Shown piece by piece: positions 24,422 through 33,635 of a stretch of DNA of 64,000 nt. Source of the stretch: Streptomyces rishiriensis. Lineage in GTDB: Bacteria > Actinomycetota > Actinomycetes > Streptomycetales > Streptomycetaceae. Made by a program: the position numbers and the translations under genes. Under the pieces are notes generated by a model, which saw only the letters and a program-made list of their open reading frames with translations, did no database searches and was not told the DNA's origin. The DNA is taken from NCBI RefSeq assembly GCF_003112535.1, contig NZ_BEWA01000012.1, forward strand, positions 372,001 through 436,000, given 5' to 3'. Numbering within the stretch: position 1 is the stretch's first letter; each line of letters opens with the position of its first letter.

Positions 24422-25024
24422 TCAGTCGGCCAGGTGGACGTCGAAGAGGTCTTCGGGGCCCGGGAGGTCGGCGGGGTGCTCGGGGTCGGGATGCCACTCA
24501 CCGTCATCGCAGGTGAGCGCGGGCAGGGTTGCGTCAGCGGGGCCGGTCCCGGGCAGCTCGAACGTGCAGGCCGGTTCGATCACCGCGGTGGCGGTCGCCT
24601 TCGCGTGCATGTTCTCGGTGCCGGGGACGATGGAATCGCCGACGGCCTTGGTGGTCTCGACACGCACGGTGTAGCCGGGAAGCGGCCCGTCCGCCCGCCC
24701 GCACGGCCCGAGCTTGGCATCGTTCTGCGCGGCCAGCTGTTTGGCTCGCTCGCAACCGCCGAACACCGCATCTGTGGCATGGAAGACGGCCTGCCACTTG
24801 GTGGGGTCGCGCACGATCCTCGTCCACTCGTCGGTGAGCTGGTCCCTGGTGTCCAGGGCCGCCGCGAGCGCTGCCGCGTCCGCCGCCGTCTGGGCCCCGT
24901 TGCGATTCGCCCCGGCCTGACCCACGGCGAGGTAGGCGAGCGCCAGAAAGAGCAGACCCGCCACCACCATGATGTAGATGGGGAAGGCCTGCCCTGCGTC
25001 TGCCGACCGTGAGGACCTCGTCAG
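24422..25024 (-). CDS. TadG-like pilus assembly protein, apparent CTG start
   Basis: A 200-residue protein. The N-terminus SADAGQAFPIYIMVVAGLLF and the following hydrophobic helix match TadE/TadG-like proteins; the region after it (GANRNGAQTAADAAALAAAL) is the typical helical neck. Two cysteine pairs occur in the exported part. The frame has no ATG or GTG before the conserved GQAFPIYI motif. The only start that keeps it is CTG at 25024, which overlaps the stop of the pilin gene as CTGA. The next ATG would cut off the motif. Confidence 0.78.
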   Translation of the reverse strand: MTRSSRSADAGQAFPIYIMVVAGLLFLALAYLAVGQAGANRNGAQTAADAAALAAALDTRDQLTDEWTRIVRDPTKWQAVFHATDAVFGGCERAKQLAAQNDAKLGPCGRADGPLPGYTVRVETTKAVGDSIVPGTENMHAKATATAVIEPACTFELPGTGPADATLPALTCDDGEWHPDPEHPADLPGPEDLFDVHLAD

Positions 25025-25224
25025 CCCGAGATGACCTGGTTGATCTTGTCGGTGATCGCGTTGTAGATCGTCTGCCCGATGTCCGTTCCCGTGATCGCCA
25101 GGACGATGGCCACGACCACCGCGATGATGCCCAGGTACTCCACCGCCGTCTGGCCCTTGTCGCTGCGGGCGGCGCGGGCCTGGACGTACGCGACGGTGGT
25201 GTGGATCCAGTTCCAGTTGGTCAT
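25021..25224 (-). CDS. Flp-type pilin
   Basis: A 67-residue prepilin-like protein with a 24-residue basic leader. The processing motif is KGQTAVEYLG (cleavage expected after Gly, with Glu at +5), followed by one hydrophobic helix (IIAVVVAIVLAITG) and a short polar tail. This is the major pilin of the Tad/Flp type or a close minor pilin. The gene starts the pilin-TadG-lipoprotein-OmpA unit; a TACGCT box near 25290 may be its -10. Confidence 0.88.
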   Translation of the reverse strand: MTNWNWIHTTVAYVQARAARSDKGQTAVEYLGIIAVVVAIVLAITGTDIGQTIYNAITDKINQVISG

Positions 25225-25326
25225 GCTGTTCCCCTCCGGGTGTCGCGTGACCGGCTCGCTCGGCGCCGGTGCCGCTGTCGGCCTCCTGAGCGTAGGCCTG
25301 AACGCCCGTTCCGGCTAAGGGCCTCA

Positions 25327-25344
25327 GGGCCCAATGCCGGGCCC
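25327..25344 (-). terminator. short hairpin after the response regulator gene
   Basis: GGGCCC-N6-GGGCCC lies 24 bases beyond the response regulator stop on the minus strand, separating the machinery/two-component unit from the pilin unit. Confidence 0.5.
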
Positions 25345-25368
25345 AATCCCGACTCGCCATAGCCCGTC

Positions 25369-26211
25369 TCACCCCACCCCTCGCCGGGAGGCCCCCGCGG
25401 TCGTCCCCAGCCACTTGGCCGCGGCCTCGGAGCGGCTGCTGCTGTGCAGCTTGGCGAAGATGCGGTTGATGTGGTTCTTGACCGTCTTCTCGCTGATGAA
25501 GCAGGTGGCGGCGATCTCCCGGTTGTTCATGCCCGACGCGATGAGATCCATGATCTCCGCCTCCCTCCCGCTGAGCGTGTGCCTCGCTCCACCCTCCGCT
25601 TCCGATACTCTCATGAGTGATTGCAACTGCGAAAGCGATTCGCCTGAAGTCAGAGAAAACAGGGGAACAGAGTCCGGTTCGTCGTGTGCAGTAGCACTTT
25701 GCTGGATATGCGCCAGGACCGCTGTCGCCGCCGTCGGGGTGAAGTGGGCCCGGCCCACCGTCACGTCCCGCACCGCCGACGCCAGTTCCTCCACGGTGAA
25801 CTCCCCGTGCACCAGGCAGCCCCCCGCCCCACCCCGCAGGGCTCGCTGGAGGACTTCCGCCTCGTGGCTGTACGTCAGCACCAGCACGTGGGCGATCCGG
25901 GCCAGGTGGGGCAGGGCCGAGAGGCCGTCGACGCCGGGCATGCGGACGTCCAGCAGGACGACGTCGGGCCGGTGCCGGAGGGCGGCCTCGCAGGCCTCGC
26001 GGCCGTCCGCCGCCTCCGCGACGACGGCGATGTCGTCCCGGTCGCGGAGCAGGGCCGTCAGACCCGCACGGACGACCGGGTTGTCGTCGGCCACGATCAC
26101 CCGTACGGGGGCGGGTCGGGGCGGCGGGGGGAACAGGGGGTGCACGGCGCCCGGGGGCGGCGGTCGGTCCGGCATGGCATGGCTTCCGTTCGGGTGGGGG
26201 GTGTCGTTCAC
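25369..26211 (-). CDS. NarL/LuxR-type response regulator
   Basis: A 280-residue response regulator. After a 40-residue Pro-rich N-terminus comes the receiver domain (about 44-155), with Asp88 in VVLLDVRMPGVDG as phosphorylation site. A 45-residue linker leads to the LuxR helix-turn-helix (about 215-272, LSGREAEIMDLIASGMNNRE, IAATCFISEKTVKNHI). GTG 26211 overlaps the stop of the kinase gene as GTGA, so the two are translationally coupled. It most likely controls the Tad genes it sits among. Confidence 0.93.
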   Translation of the reverse strand: MNDTPHPNGSHAMPDRPPPPGAVHPLFPPPPRPAPVRVIVADDNPVVRAGLTALLRDRDDIAVVAEAADGREACEAALRHRPDVVLLDVRMPGVDGLSALPHLARIAHVLVLTYSHEAEVLQRALRGGAGGCLVHGEFTVEELASAVRDVTVGRAHFTPTAATAVLAHIQQSATAHDEPDSVPLFSLTSGESLSQLQSLMRVSEAEGGARHTLSGREAEIMDLIASGMNNREIAATCFISEKTVKNHINRIFAKLHSSSRSEAAAKWLGTTAGASRRGVG

Positions 26212-27524
26212 GGGCGGGACCCGGTGAGAGGGAGCTCCAGGCGGACTTCGGTGCCCCCGGGGTGCGCGCCGCGGCCGATGTGGATGCGGGCGCCGATGGC
26301 GGCGGCCCGCTCCACCATGCCGACCAGGCCGAAGTGGCCGTCGCGGCGCAGCTGTTCGAGTGTGGCGCCGTCGGGCAGGCCGCGCCCGTCGTCGCACACG
26401 CTGATGCACAGGCGGTCGCCGTGGACGCCCGCGTGGACGTCGACCCGCGTGGGATCCGCGTGGCGCTGGACGTTGTCCATGGCCTCCGAGGCGATGGTCA
26501 GCAGATGGCGGGCCACCGTGGGCGGGACCGGCAGCGTCGCGCGGTCGCCCGTGGCGTGGTAGCTCGCGGCCAGACCGGTGCGGTCGGCGAAAGCCCGCGT
26601 ACGCGCCGCGAGTTCGGGCAGGACGTCGATCTCCTGCCCGGCGTCCGGTGCGTCCCGGCGCAGTTCGGTGAGGAGCTCGCGGGACTCGGCGGCCGCGCGG
26701 CGGGCGGCGCGGGCCACCAGGTCGGCGTCCTGCCGCACCCGCGCCGGGTCCATGTCCGGCGAGCCCGCCGACCGGGCCAGGGCGTCCGCCGCGAGGGCCA
26801 CCCCCTGCAGCGTCTTGGCCACGGAGTCGTGCATCTCCCGGGCCAGCCGGGCGCGTTCCGCGGCGACCGCCTCGGTGACGGCGAGACGCGCGCGGACGGT
26901 GGTCAGCGCCTGGGTCGCCGAGCCGAACCGCAGCATGAGCCGGCGCAGGGTGGAGCCCAGCGCGCCGGTGATGACGCAGAGGCCGGGCAGCAGCAGCCGC
27001 TCCGCGACGCCGGTGCCCGGCCCGGCCCGCAAAGCCGCGTAGACCAGCAGCAGGATCAGCGACTGCAGGGAGGCGAAGCAGGCGGCGCCCCGCCAGCCGT
27101 ACACGATGCCGGCGAGCAGCGGGGTGCAGACGCTGACGTAGGCGAGGGTCGTGTCCGGGCCCGCGGAGATCAGCAGCAGCGCGCCGAACAGGGTGTCGAC
27201 GGCCAGGAGCGTGGGGTGGCGCAGCAGCAGCGGGCCGAAGCGTTCCCAGTCGCGGAAGAGGACGTACGAGCCCATGAAGGTGACGACCACGGCCGCGCCC
27301 ACCAGCCGGACGCCCATGCCGGGCGCGGCGTTGAGGAGCGCCGGGGGCGCGGCGACGGCGATCATCGCGAGCCGGAACCCGAAGACCTGCCGGCACATCG
27401 CCTGCAGGGCGTTCACCTGGAGGGAGATGTCGTCCAGTCCCGGCGTCCCGGAGTCCCCGGACCGGTTGACCGCCGCCCGTACGGCCGCCGCCCGTGCGAC
27501 CGCCGTCCGTGTGATCGCCGCCAT
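26208..27524 (-). CDS. NarL-type sensor histidine kinase
   Basis: A 438-residue membrane kinase. Five to six hydrophobic helices fill about 45-200. The HisKA_3 dimerisation domain (about 215-285) has the phosphoacceptor His232 in LAREMHDSVAKTLQG. The HATPase_c domain (about 335-432) has SEAMDNVQRHADPTRV and ICDDGRGLP-like CDDGRGLPDG. There is no large exported sensor domain, so the signal is probably sensed within the membrane. It follows TadC by 19 bases and is coupled to the response regulator. Confidence 0.93.
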   Translation of the reverse strand: MAAITRTAVARAAAVRAAVNRSGDSGTPGLDDISLQVNALQAMCRQVFGFRLAMIAVAAPPALLNAAPGMGVRLVGAAVVVTFMGSYVLFRDWERFGPLLLRHPTLLAVDTLFGALLLISAGPDTTLAYVSVCTPLLAGIVYGWRGAACFASLQSLILLLVYAALRAGPGTGVAERLLLPGLCVITGALGSTLRRLMLRFGSATQALTTVRARLAVTEAVAAERARLAREMHDSVAKTLQGVALAADALARSAGSPDMDPARVRQDADLVARAARRAAAESRELLTELRRDAPDAGQEIDVLPELAARTRAFADRTGLAASYHATGDRATLPVPPTVARHLLTIASEAMDNVQRHADPTRVDVHAGVHGDRLCISVCDDGRGLPDGATLEQLRRDGHFGLVGMVERAAAIGARIHIGRGAHPGGTEVRLELPLTGSRP

Positions 27525-27543
27525 CGCCCTCTTCCCCGCTCGC

Positions 27544-28431
27544 CTAGTCGCCCGTGAGGGGGCTGAAGTCGGTGCCCGAGCCGAGCAGGAGGCCGGCGCC
27601 GAGCAGGAGCATGGTGGCCGGGACCATGAACGTGGTGATCATCAGGGTGGCCCGGGGCACCGCGCGGGCCGCCTTGCGACGGGCGTTCTGGGCGTCCGTG
27701 CGGCGCATGTCCCTGGCGATCGAGACCAGGGTGTCCACGATCGGCGCGCCGAGCTCCTCGCCCTGCTGCAGCGCCGTGACGAACATGGCGACCTGCTCGG
27801 AGTCGTTGCGGCGGCGCAGCTCGGCGAAGGCCTCGCGGCGGCTCACGCCGAGGTCCATCTGACGCAGGGTGATGCGGATCTCGTCCGCCCAGGGTCCCTC
27901 GTATCTCGACGCGACCCGGCCGAGCGCCTGCCGGAAGCCCAGCCCCGCGCTGACCACGACGGCGAGGACGTCGAGGAAGTCGGGCAGCGTCCGCTCGATG
28001 ACGTCCTTGCGGACGCGGATCGCCGCCCAGATGCCGACCTCGGTCCAGAACGCGGCGAACGCGAACAGGACGAGAGCCAGGACGATCCTGCCCTGCAGGA
28101 GGAAGACCAGCCCGCCGAACCCGCCCAGCGCGCCGTACACCGCGCGCCGGGCCGCGTACCGGTCGAGGGTCAGGCCGCCCGGGTTGCCCGCCAGGTCTAT
28201 CTTCCGCCGGTACCTGGCCACCTGCTTGGGGCCCATGAGGCGCAGCACGGCGGGGGCGTACCGCATGCCCATCCGGTCGACGAGGGAGTCGACCGCGCCG
28301 GTGCGGGTGGCGCCGACCTCCAGGGCCAGCGCAAGGTCCGGAGGGAGCTTGGCGTCCGCCCGGTACATGCGCACGCCGACGAAGACGCCCCAGACGCTCA
28401 GGCCCATGACGGTCGCGAGCAACAGTTCCAT
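27544..28431 (-). CDS. tadC: TadC-type pilus assembly membrane protein
   Basis: A 295-residue type II secretion F domain protein. One helix lies at the N-terminus, a T2SSF domain near 145-270 (RTLPDFLDVLAVVVSAGLGF, then DLGVSRREAFAELRRRNDS and LQQGEELGAPIVDTL), and C-terminal helices (TLMITTFMVPATMLLLGAG). With TadB it forms the inner-membrane platform on which the TadA ATPase acts. It is 24 bases from tadB. Confidence 0.92.
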   Translation of the reverse strand: MELLLATVMGLSVWGVFVGVRMYRADAKLPPDLALALEVGATRTGAVDSLVDRMGMRYAPAVLRLMGPKQVARYRRKIDLAGNPGGLTLDRYAARRAVYGALGGFGGLVFLLQGRIVLALVLFAFAAFWTEVGIWAAIRVRKDVIERTLPDFLDVLAVVVSAGLGFRQALGRVASRYEGPWADEIRITLRQMDLGVSRREAFAELRRRNDSEQVAMFVTALQQGEELGAPIVDTLVSIARDMRRTDAQNARRKAARAVPRATLMITTFMVPATMLLLGAGLLLGSGTDFSPLTGD

Positions 28432-28455
28432 GGTTCGTGCTCCCTTCCCTGCGGC

Positions 28456-29409
28456 TCAGACGTCGATCCGGGACATGCGGCGGATGAGGACGAAGCCGAC
28501 CGCGTACAGCGCGAAGGCGATGATGACGGCGCCCTGGCCGAGCGGCGAGCCGGTCATGCGTTCCAGGGCGCCGTCCTTGACCCCGTTCATCAGGAAGAGG
28601 GAGCCCACTCCCAGCACCGGCACGGCGTAGGCGGTCGTGTTGACCTGCGACAGCTGGGTGCGCACCTCGCGCCGGGTCTCCTTGCGTTCCTCCAGCGTCT
28701 CCGTCAGGTTGCGCAGGGCGCCCACGACCTGGCCGCCCGCGCGGTTGGAGAGGACCAGGGTGGTGACGAGGACGACGAGTTCGCGGGAGGGGAGACGGTC
28801 GGCGAGTTCGCCCAGGGCGTCGTCCATGGAGTGGCCCACCGCCAACTGGTTCGCCACCTTGGCCAGTTCCTCTCCGGCCGGCGCTTCCAGCTCCTCCGCC
28901 GCCATGCCGACCGCGGTGCGCAGCGCGAGTCCGGCGTGGGTGGCGTTGGCCAGGATGCGCGCGAGTTCGGGGAGTTGGTTGATGAACTTCTCGATGCGTT
29001 TCTGGCGCTGCCAGTTGAGGAACTGCCAGGCGGCCCAGACGCCGAGGAGCCCGGCCAGCGGGCCGAAGAAGGGGGCCAGGGTGGCCTGTCCGATCAGCCA
29101 CAGTCCGGCCACCGCCGCCAGCATGCAGGCGAAGAACTCGCCCGGCGTCACGTCGAGGCCGGTCGCCGCGAGCCTCAGCTCCAGCTTGCGGCCCGCCTTC
29201 GTGCGGCGCAGCCGCCGGTCCAGGCCGCGGAAGCGGCGCCGGCGGCCGGTGCCGGAGACCTGGCCGGTGTGGGAGAGGCGTTCGACCAGTTCCGCCCGCT
29301 GCGCCCGGCCGCGCCCGTAGGCGTGCAGGCCCGCGACGGCCAGGACGCAGGTCAGGAGGGCCACGCCGGTGGTGAGGGCGGTCAGGGTGTCGAGGTCCAT
29401 GGGCGTCAC
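28456..29409 (-). CDS. tadB: TadB-type pilus assembly membrane protein
   Basis: A 317-residue T2SSF protein. Helices lie near 8-28 and 90-130. The F domain (about 150-275) includes INQLPELARILANATHAGLA, AVGMAAEELEAPAGEELAKV and VLVTTLVLSNRAGGQVVGAL. C-terminal helices follow. GTG 29409 overlaps the stop of the tadA gene as GTGA, showing coupling. Confidence 0.92.
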   Translation of the reverse strand: MTPMDLDTLTALTTGVALLTCVLAVAGLHAYGRGRAQRAELVERLSHTGQVSGTGRRRRFRGLDRRLRRTKAGRKLELRLAATGLDVTPGEFFACMLAAVAGLWLIGQATLAPFFGPLAGLLGVWAAWQFLNWQRQKRIEKFINQLPELARILANATHAGLALRTAVGMAAEELEAPAGEELAKVANQLAVGHSMDDALGELADRLPSRELVVLVTTLVLSNRAGGQVVGALRNLTETLEERKETRREVRTQLSQVNTTAYAVPVLGVGSLFLMNGVKDGALERMTGSPLGQGAVIIAFALYAVGFVLIRRMSRIDV

Positions 29410-30740
29410 CGGGTTTCCCTTGTCGTCAGTTCGTGTGCCGCTCGCGCCACTCCGAACGCCTGCGGGATCGGCTGGCTCGCCATGTACAGGCGGTCCGCGG
29501 TGCGGCGCGGGAGCGGGAAGTACTCGAAGGCGCCGTGGACGCGGCCGTCGGCGGTCATCGGCCGGGCGTTGAAGCGGGCGATCGTGGCCAGCCGGTACGG
29601 TTCCCCGCCGTGGCTGTCGAGCAGGGCGATCTCGGTGACGCGGCGCGCGCCGTCGGCGAACCGGGTGAGCTGGACGACGACGTCCACGGCGCTGTTGATC
29701 TGGTCGTGGAGGGCGACGAAGGGGATCTCGACCTCCGACATCGAGGCGAGGGTCTGCAGCCGCATCAGGGCGTCCTCCGCGCTGTTGGCGTGGACGGTGG
29801 CCAGGGAGCCGTCGTGGCCCGTCGACATCGCCTGGAGCATGTCGAGCGACTCGCCGCCGCGGACCTCGCCGACCACGATCCGGTCCGGGCGCATCCGCAG
29901 CGAGTTGCGGACCAGGTCGCGGATGGTGATGCGGCCGTTGCCCTCCACGTTCGGCGGGCGGGACTCCAGCCGGATCACGTGGGACTGCTGGAGCTGGAGC
30001 TCGGCCGAGTCCTCGATGGTGATGATGCGTTCGCCGTCCGGGATCAGACCGGAGAGCGCGTTCAGCAGGGTCGTCTTGCCGGTGCCCGTCGCGCCCGAGA
30101 CGATCACGTTGAACTTCGCCTGCACCAGCCCGGCGAGCAGGTACAGCATCTGCTCGTCCAGCGAGCCGAACCCGACCAGCTCGTGCAGGGTGAAGGAGCG
30201 GGGGAAGCGGCGGATGGTCAGGATGGGGCCGGTGAGCGAGAGCGGCGGGATGATCACGTTGACGCGCTCGCCCGAGGGGAGGCGGGCGTCGACCATCGGG
30301 TTCGTCTCGTCCACCCGCCGGTTGACGGTAGAGACGATGCGTTCGATCGTCTGCATCAGCTGGTCGTTCGACGCGAAGCGCAGGGGGAGTTGTTCCACCC
30401 GGCCGCCGCGCTCGACGAAGATCGCGTCCGGTCCGTTCACCATGATCTCGGTGATCGACGCGTCCTCCAACAGCGGCTCCAGAATGCCGAGGCCGAGCGC
30501 CTCGTCGACGACCCGGCGGATCAGCTGGGACCGTTCCGCCGTGGACAGCACCGGGCCCTCGCGGCTGATGATGTGCCCCAGCACCCGTTCCAGGCGGGCC
30601 CGGCGCTCGGCGGCGGCCAGCGAACTCATCTCGGCGAGGTCGATCTCCTCCAGCAGCTTGGTCCGGTAGGAGGCGACCAGATGACCGTCCTCGCCCCGTC
30701 CGTTCTCCTCGGGGGAGGTGATGCGCGCCCGCAGGCTCAT
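29406..30740 (-). CDS. tadA: TadA/CpaF-type secretion ATPase
   Basis: A 444-residue cytoplasmic hexameric ATPase powering pilin polymerisation. The N-terminal part has DASITEIMVNGPDAIFVERG and RIVSTVNRRVDETNPMVDAR. Walker A is VSGATGTGKTTLLN, an Asp box is IITIEDSAELQLQ, and Walker B/His box is RPDRIVVGEVRGGESLDMLQ with STGHDGSLATVHAN. Start at ATG 30740 after GAGGG; the longer frame covers the TadE genes in a different frame and is rejected. Confidence 0.95.
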   Translation of the reverse strand: MSLRARITSPEENGRGEDGHLVASYRTKLLEEIDLAEMSSLAAAERRARLERVLGHIISREGPVLSTAERSQLIRRVVDEALGLGILEPLLEDASITEIMVNGPDAIFVERGGRVEQLPLRFASNDQLMQTIERIVSTVNRRVDETNPMVDARLPSGERVNVIIPPLSLTGPILTIRRFPRSFTLHELVGFGSLDEQMLYLLAGLVQAKFNVIVSGATGTGKTTLLNALSGLIPDGERIITIEDSAELQLQQSHVIRLESRPPNVEGNGRITIRDLVRNSLRMRPDRIVVGEVRGGESLDMLQAMSTGHDGSLATVHANSAEDALMRLQTLASMSEVEIPFVALHDQINSAVDVVVQLTRFADGARRVTEIALLDSHGGEPYRLATIARFNARPMTADGRVHGAFEYFPLPRRTADRLYMASQPIPQAFGVARAAHELTTRETR

Positions 30741-30756
30741 GTCGGATGCCCTTCCC

Positions 30757-31155
30757 TCAGTGGTCGACCGGCATCGTGGCCGTCCGGTGGGCCTCGAAGT
30801 CCCCGACTCCGGGGATGACGGACGGGATGGTGACGGTGGAGGTGACCCGGACCTCGTCGCCGGAGTACGCGGGCGCGCAACCGGCGTGCAGCCAGCTGCT
30901 GACCGCCCGCGCGCAGTCCCCCGCGTAGTCCCCGTGCAGGGACGCGCTGCGAGCCCCCGTACGGGCCGCCGTCCCCGCCTGCTGCGCGCCGTAGGCGACC
31001 AGGCCGAGCTGTACGGCCGCCAGCGCCACGGCGAGCAGCACGGGCAGGAACCCCAGGTACTCGATGGCCGCCTGCCCCCGGTCGCGCCCGGGGCCGCGTC
31101 CGGGCCCCGGCCGCGCGCCCGGCCCGCGCCCGCTTCCTCGCCTCCGGTACGCCAT
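30757..31155 (-). CDS. TadE-like pilus assembly protein 1
   Basis: A 132-residue minor pilin-like protein. A basic Arg/Gly/Pro leader ends in RDRGQAAIEYLG, the prepilin-peptidase-like motif with Glu at +5. One helix (FLPVLLAVALAAVQLGLVAY) and a small exported domain with two cysteines follow. It is two bases from the second TadE gene, whose sequence is similar at the motif only. Confidence 0.88.
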   Translation of the reverse strand: MAYRRRGSGRGPGARPGPGRGPGRDRGQAAIEYLGFLPVLLAVALAAVQLGLVAYGAQQAGTAARTGARSASLHGDYAGDCARAVSSWLHAGCAPAYSGDEVRVTSTVTIPSVIPGVGDFEAHRTATMPVDH

Positions 31156-31156
31156 A

Positions 31157-31591
31157 TCAGTGGCCGTCCTCTTCCTCGACCGCGCCCGCGTGGGCGTGCA
31201 CGGTGAACGGCAGGTCGAGGGCGCCGGGGAAGAGGACGGGCACGTGCAGGGTGACGTCGGCCGTCACGAAGCCGCTGCCGCCGCAGCTCACCTCGGCGTC
31301 CGCCCGCCACGCGTCGGACAGCTTCTCGGTCCCCGCCTCCTGACACACCGCGCCCCGCTCCCCCGGTGCGGCCGCCGTCCCCGCCCGCACCGCCTCGTCG
31401 GCGGCATTCCCCGCGAGCGTGTACGTGTATCCCAGGAGCACTAACTGCCACACCACGACCAGGGTCACGATGATCAGCGGGGTCATGCCGAGGAACTCGA
31501 CGGTGACCTGGCCCCGGTCGCGCGCACGGGAGGCCCTCGCGAGGCTCCTCGCGAACACCCTGGCGCGCACCCCTGCCTGCCGTGCGCTCAT
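31157..31591 (-). CDS. TadE-like pilus assembly protein 2
   Basis: A 144-residue minor pilin-like protein. The leader ends in RDRGQVTVEFLG. One hydrophobic helix (MTPLIIVTLVVVWQLVLLGY) follows, then a beta-rich exported part with two cysteines (AVCQEAG, VSCGGSG). It overlaps or abuts its neighbours on both sides (one base to the CpaE gene), so it is in the middle of the Tad operon. Confidence 0.88.
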   Translation of the reverse strand: MSARQAGVRARVFARSLARASRARDRGQVTVEFLGMTPLIIVTLVVVWQLVLLGYTYTLAGNAADEAVRAGTAAAPGERGAVCQEAGTEKLSDAWRADAEVSCGGSGFVTADVTLHVPVLFPGALDLPFTVHAHAGAVEEEDGH

Positions 31592-31592
31592 C

Positions 31593-32849
31593 TCACTCCC
31601 TCCGCCGCCGGAACCCCGCCGGGCCCCGGTCCGGGCCGCGTCCGCGTCCGCCGCCCCTGCGCACGAGGGCCGTCTCCGGCCCCTTGACCAGCCCCAGTTC
31701 GCCGGCGAGCGCCCACAGCGCCTGGCGGACGGCGCCCCTGCCGTCGAGGGCGTGGACGCGGCCGGCGTCGACCGCGGCCTGGAGTTCCTTGAAGTTGGCG
31801 GGGACCGTGGTCGCGGCGACGGCCGTGCCGGTGATCTTCTGGATGAGCGAGGGCTGGATCTCGGTGCCTCGGGTGTGGCGGTTGACGACCACGGTCGTCT
31901 CCTCGGCCTTGCGGATCTGGAGCCGGTCCCACATGCGGACGGTGCGTTTGGCGCCGCGGACGGCGACCACGTCGGGGGTGGTCACCAGCAGGGCGCGGTC
32001 GGCCAGTTCGACGGCGACCGCGCCCGCGCCGCTGAGCTGGGCGCCGCAGTCGACGATCACGACCTCGTAACGCGAGCGCAGGGCGGTGAGGATCTGGCGG
32101 GCGGCCCGGTCGGTGACCTCCTCGCCGCGCTCGCCCTCGCCGGGGGCGAGCAGCAGGGCGACGCCGGTGTCGTGGCGGAAGACGGCCTCGGCGAGGATGC
32201 GGGGCGAGATGTCGGCGATGGCGGCGAGGTCGACGACCGAGCGGCGGAACTGGACGTCCAGGTAGGAGGCGATGTCGCCGGCCTGCAGGTCGAGGTCGAC
32301 CAGGGCGGTGGGGCGGCCGGAGGCCTGTGCGGCGAGGGCGAGCTGGACGGCCGTGAGGGTCGCGCCGACGCCTCCCTTGGCGCCGCTGACGGTGACGACG
32401 GTGCCGCCGACGCCGGTGAACACGTCGCCGCCGTGGCCGAGGTGGCGTCGTACGCCGACCGACCACTGGGCGACGGCCTGGACGCGGTTGGCGAGGTCCT
32501 CGTAGCTCAGCGGCAGGGTGACCAGGCCGCGGGCGCCGGAGTCCATGGCGGCGGCGAACAGGCCCGGTCCCGCGTCGGTGGTGACGAGGATGACGCCGAC
32601 CGCCGGGAAGCGCAGCGCGACCTCGCGCACCAGCTCCAGCGCCGGTACCGGGCCGATGCGTTCGTGGACGACGACGACCTCGGGCAGCTCGTCGACGGAC
32701 TCGGCGGCGAGCCGGGCGAGGGTGTCCACGAGCTGGGTGGAGTCGCCGACCGGGGTGACCGGTTCGGCGTCCGGGAGCTGGCTGAGCAGGGTGGTGAGGG
32801 AACGGACCGCGTCCGCGTCGCCGACGGCCGGGAGGATCCTCGTGGGCAT
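31593..32849 (-). CDS. CpaE-like (ParA/MinD-family) Tad ATPase
   Basis: A 418-residue protein with an N-terminal receiver-like domain (about 1-130, VVVVHERIGPVPALELVREV), which here lacks a clear phosphoacceptor Asp, and a C-terminal MinD/ParA ATPase (about 140-400): deviant Walker A SGAKGGVGAT, Walker A' ALVDLDLQAGDIASYL, and VIVDCGAQLSGAG. CpaE proteins localise the Tad machine at a cell site. ATG 32849 follows GAGAGG; the longer frame to 32933 overlaps the upstream gene. Confidence 0.9.
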   Translation of the reverse strand: MPTRILPAVGDADAVRSLTTLLSQLPDAEPVTPVGDSTQLVDTLARLAAESVDELPEVVVVHERIGPVPALELVREVALRFPAVGVILVTTDAGPGLFAAAMDSGARGLVTLPLSYEDLANRVQAVAQWSVGVRRHLGHGGDVFTGVGGTVVTVSGAKGGVGATLTAVQLALAAQASGRPTALVDLDLQAGDIASYLDVQFRRSVVDLAAIADISPRILAEAVFRHDTGVALLLAPGEGERGEEVTDRAARQILTALRSRYEVVIVDCGAQLSGAGAVAVELADRALLVTTPDVVAVRGAKRTVRMWDRLQIRKAEETTVVVNRHTRGTEIQPSLIQKITGTAVAATTVPANFKELQAAVDAGRVHALDGRGAVRQALWALAGELGLVKGPETALVRRGGGRGRGPDRGPAGFRRRRE

Positions 32850-32862
32850 GGGCGGCGGCCTC

Positions 32863-33570
32863 TCACTTGTCCGTGGCGAGTTCGTACGTACGGTCCTTGT
32901 CGGGGACCGTGGCGCTGCCGCCGGGTGCGACAAGGGCGAGGCGGACGCGCTTGGCGAACGACTCCGCGTACGTGATGCGCTGGGCGTCGAGGGTGGACAG
33001 CGCGAAGGTGATGGGGACGGCGTCGGTGGCCGTGCGGTTCCGGTCGTTCGCGTCCGGCTCCAGGGCCTTGATCTCCCCGACGTCGAGGACGCGGGCGCCG
33101 GTGACGATGATCTTCGACTGGTCGGGGTCGCTCTCCTTCGCGCCCTCGAAGGTGGCGTAGACGTTGACCGACGACCCCGGGGTGATCTTGCCGGCCACTC
33201 CGGTGGCCGCGTCCACCATGATGGCGACCTCCTGCTGCCCCGGCTGCAGGGCGGGCTGGTCGACGATCATGTCGCTCTGCAGCAGCGAGCCCTTCCTGAG
33301 AGTCGTCACGGCGATCTTGCCGCGGAGGGCGGCCAGGTCGGTGACGGCGTTCTCGGACAGCCAGCGCTCCGGCATCTCGATCTTCTTGAACTGGTCCGCG
33401 GTCAGGGTGGTGTACGGCGCCACGTCGGCGCGCAGTTCGTACGCGGTGACCTCGGGGCCGACCTTGGACTTCACGTCGTCCATGACGGAGAGGACGCCGG
33501 CGAACGCGCCGAGGGCGCACACCACCGACAGGAGCAGGAGAATCACGCCGCGGCGCTGACGGGAGTTCAT
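32863..33570 (-). CDS. CpaB/RcpC-like Tad assembly protein with SAF domain
   Basis: A 235-residue exported membrane-anchored protein with one N-terminal helix (GVILLLLSVVCALGAFAGVL). A SAF domain (about 45-110, ELRADVAPYTTLTADQFKKI and GKIAVTTLRKGSLLQSDMIV) and a beta-rich C-terminal half follow. CpaB proteins stabilise the secretin in Gram-negatives; Streptomyces has no outer membrane, so here it more likely binds peptidoglycan or the pilus. Start ATG 33570, preceded by a T-rich pause of about 65 bases after the unknown gene. Confidence 0.9.
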   Translation of the reverse strand: MNSRQRRGVILLLLSVVCALGAFAGVLSVMDDVKSKVGPEVTAYELRADVAPYTTLTADQFKKIEMPERWLSENAVTDLAALRGKIAVTTLRKGSLLQSDMIVDQPALQPGQQEVAIMVDAATGVAGKITPGSSVNVYATFEGAKESDPDQSKIIVTGARVLDVGEIKALEPDANDRNRTATDAVPITFALSTLDAQRITYAESFAKRVRLALVAPGGSATVPDKDRTYELATDK

Positions 33571-33635
33571 GAGCCGTACAACCTCGTCGGGGGTCGGGTC
33601 GGGCGGGCGGGAACGGGCGGGCGGGTCATGCGGGA

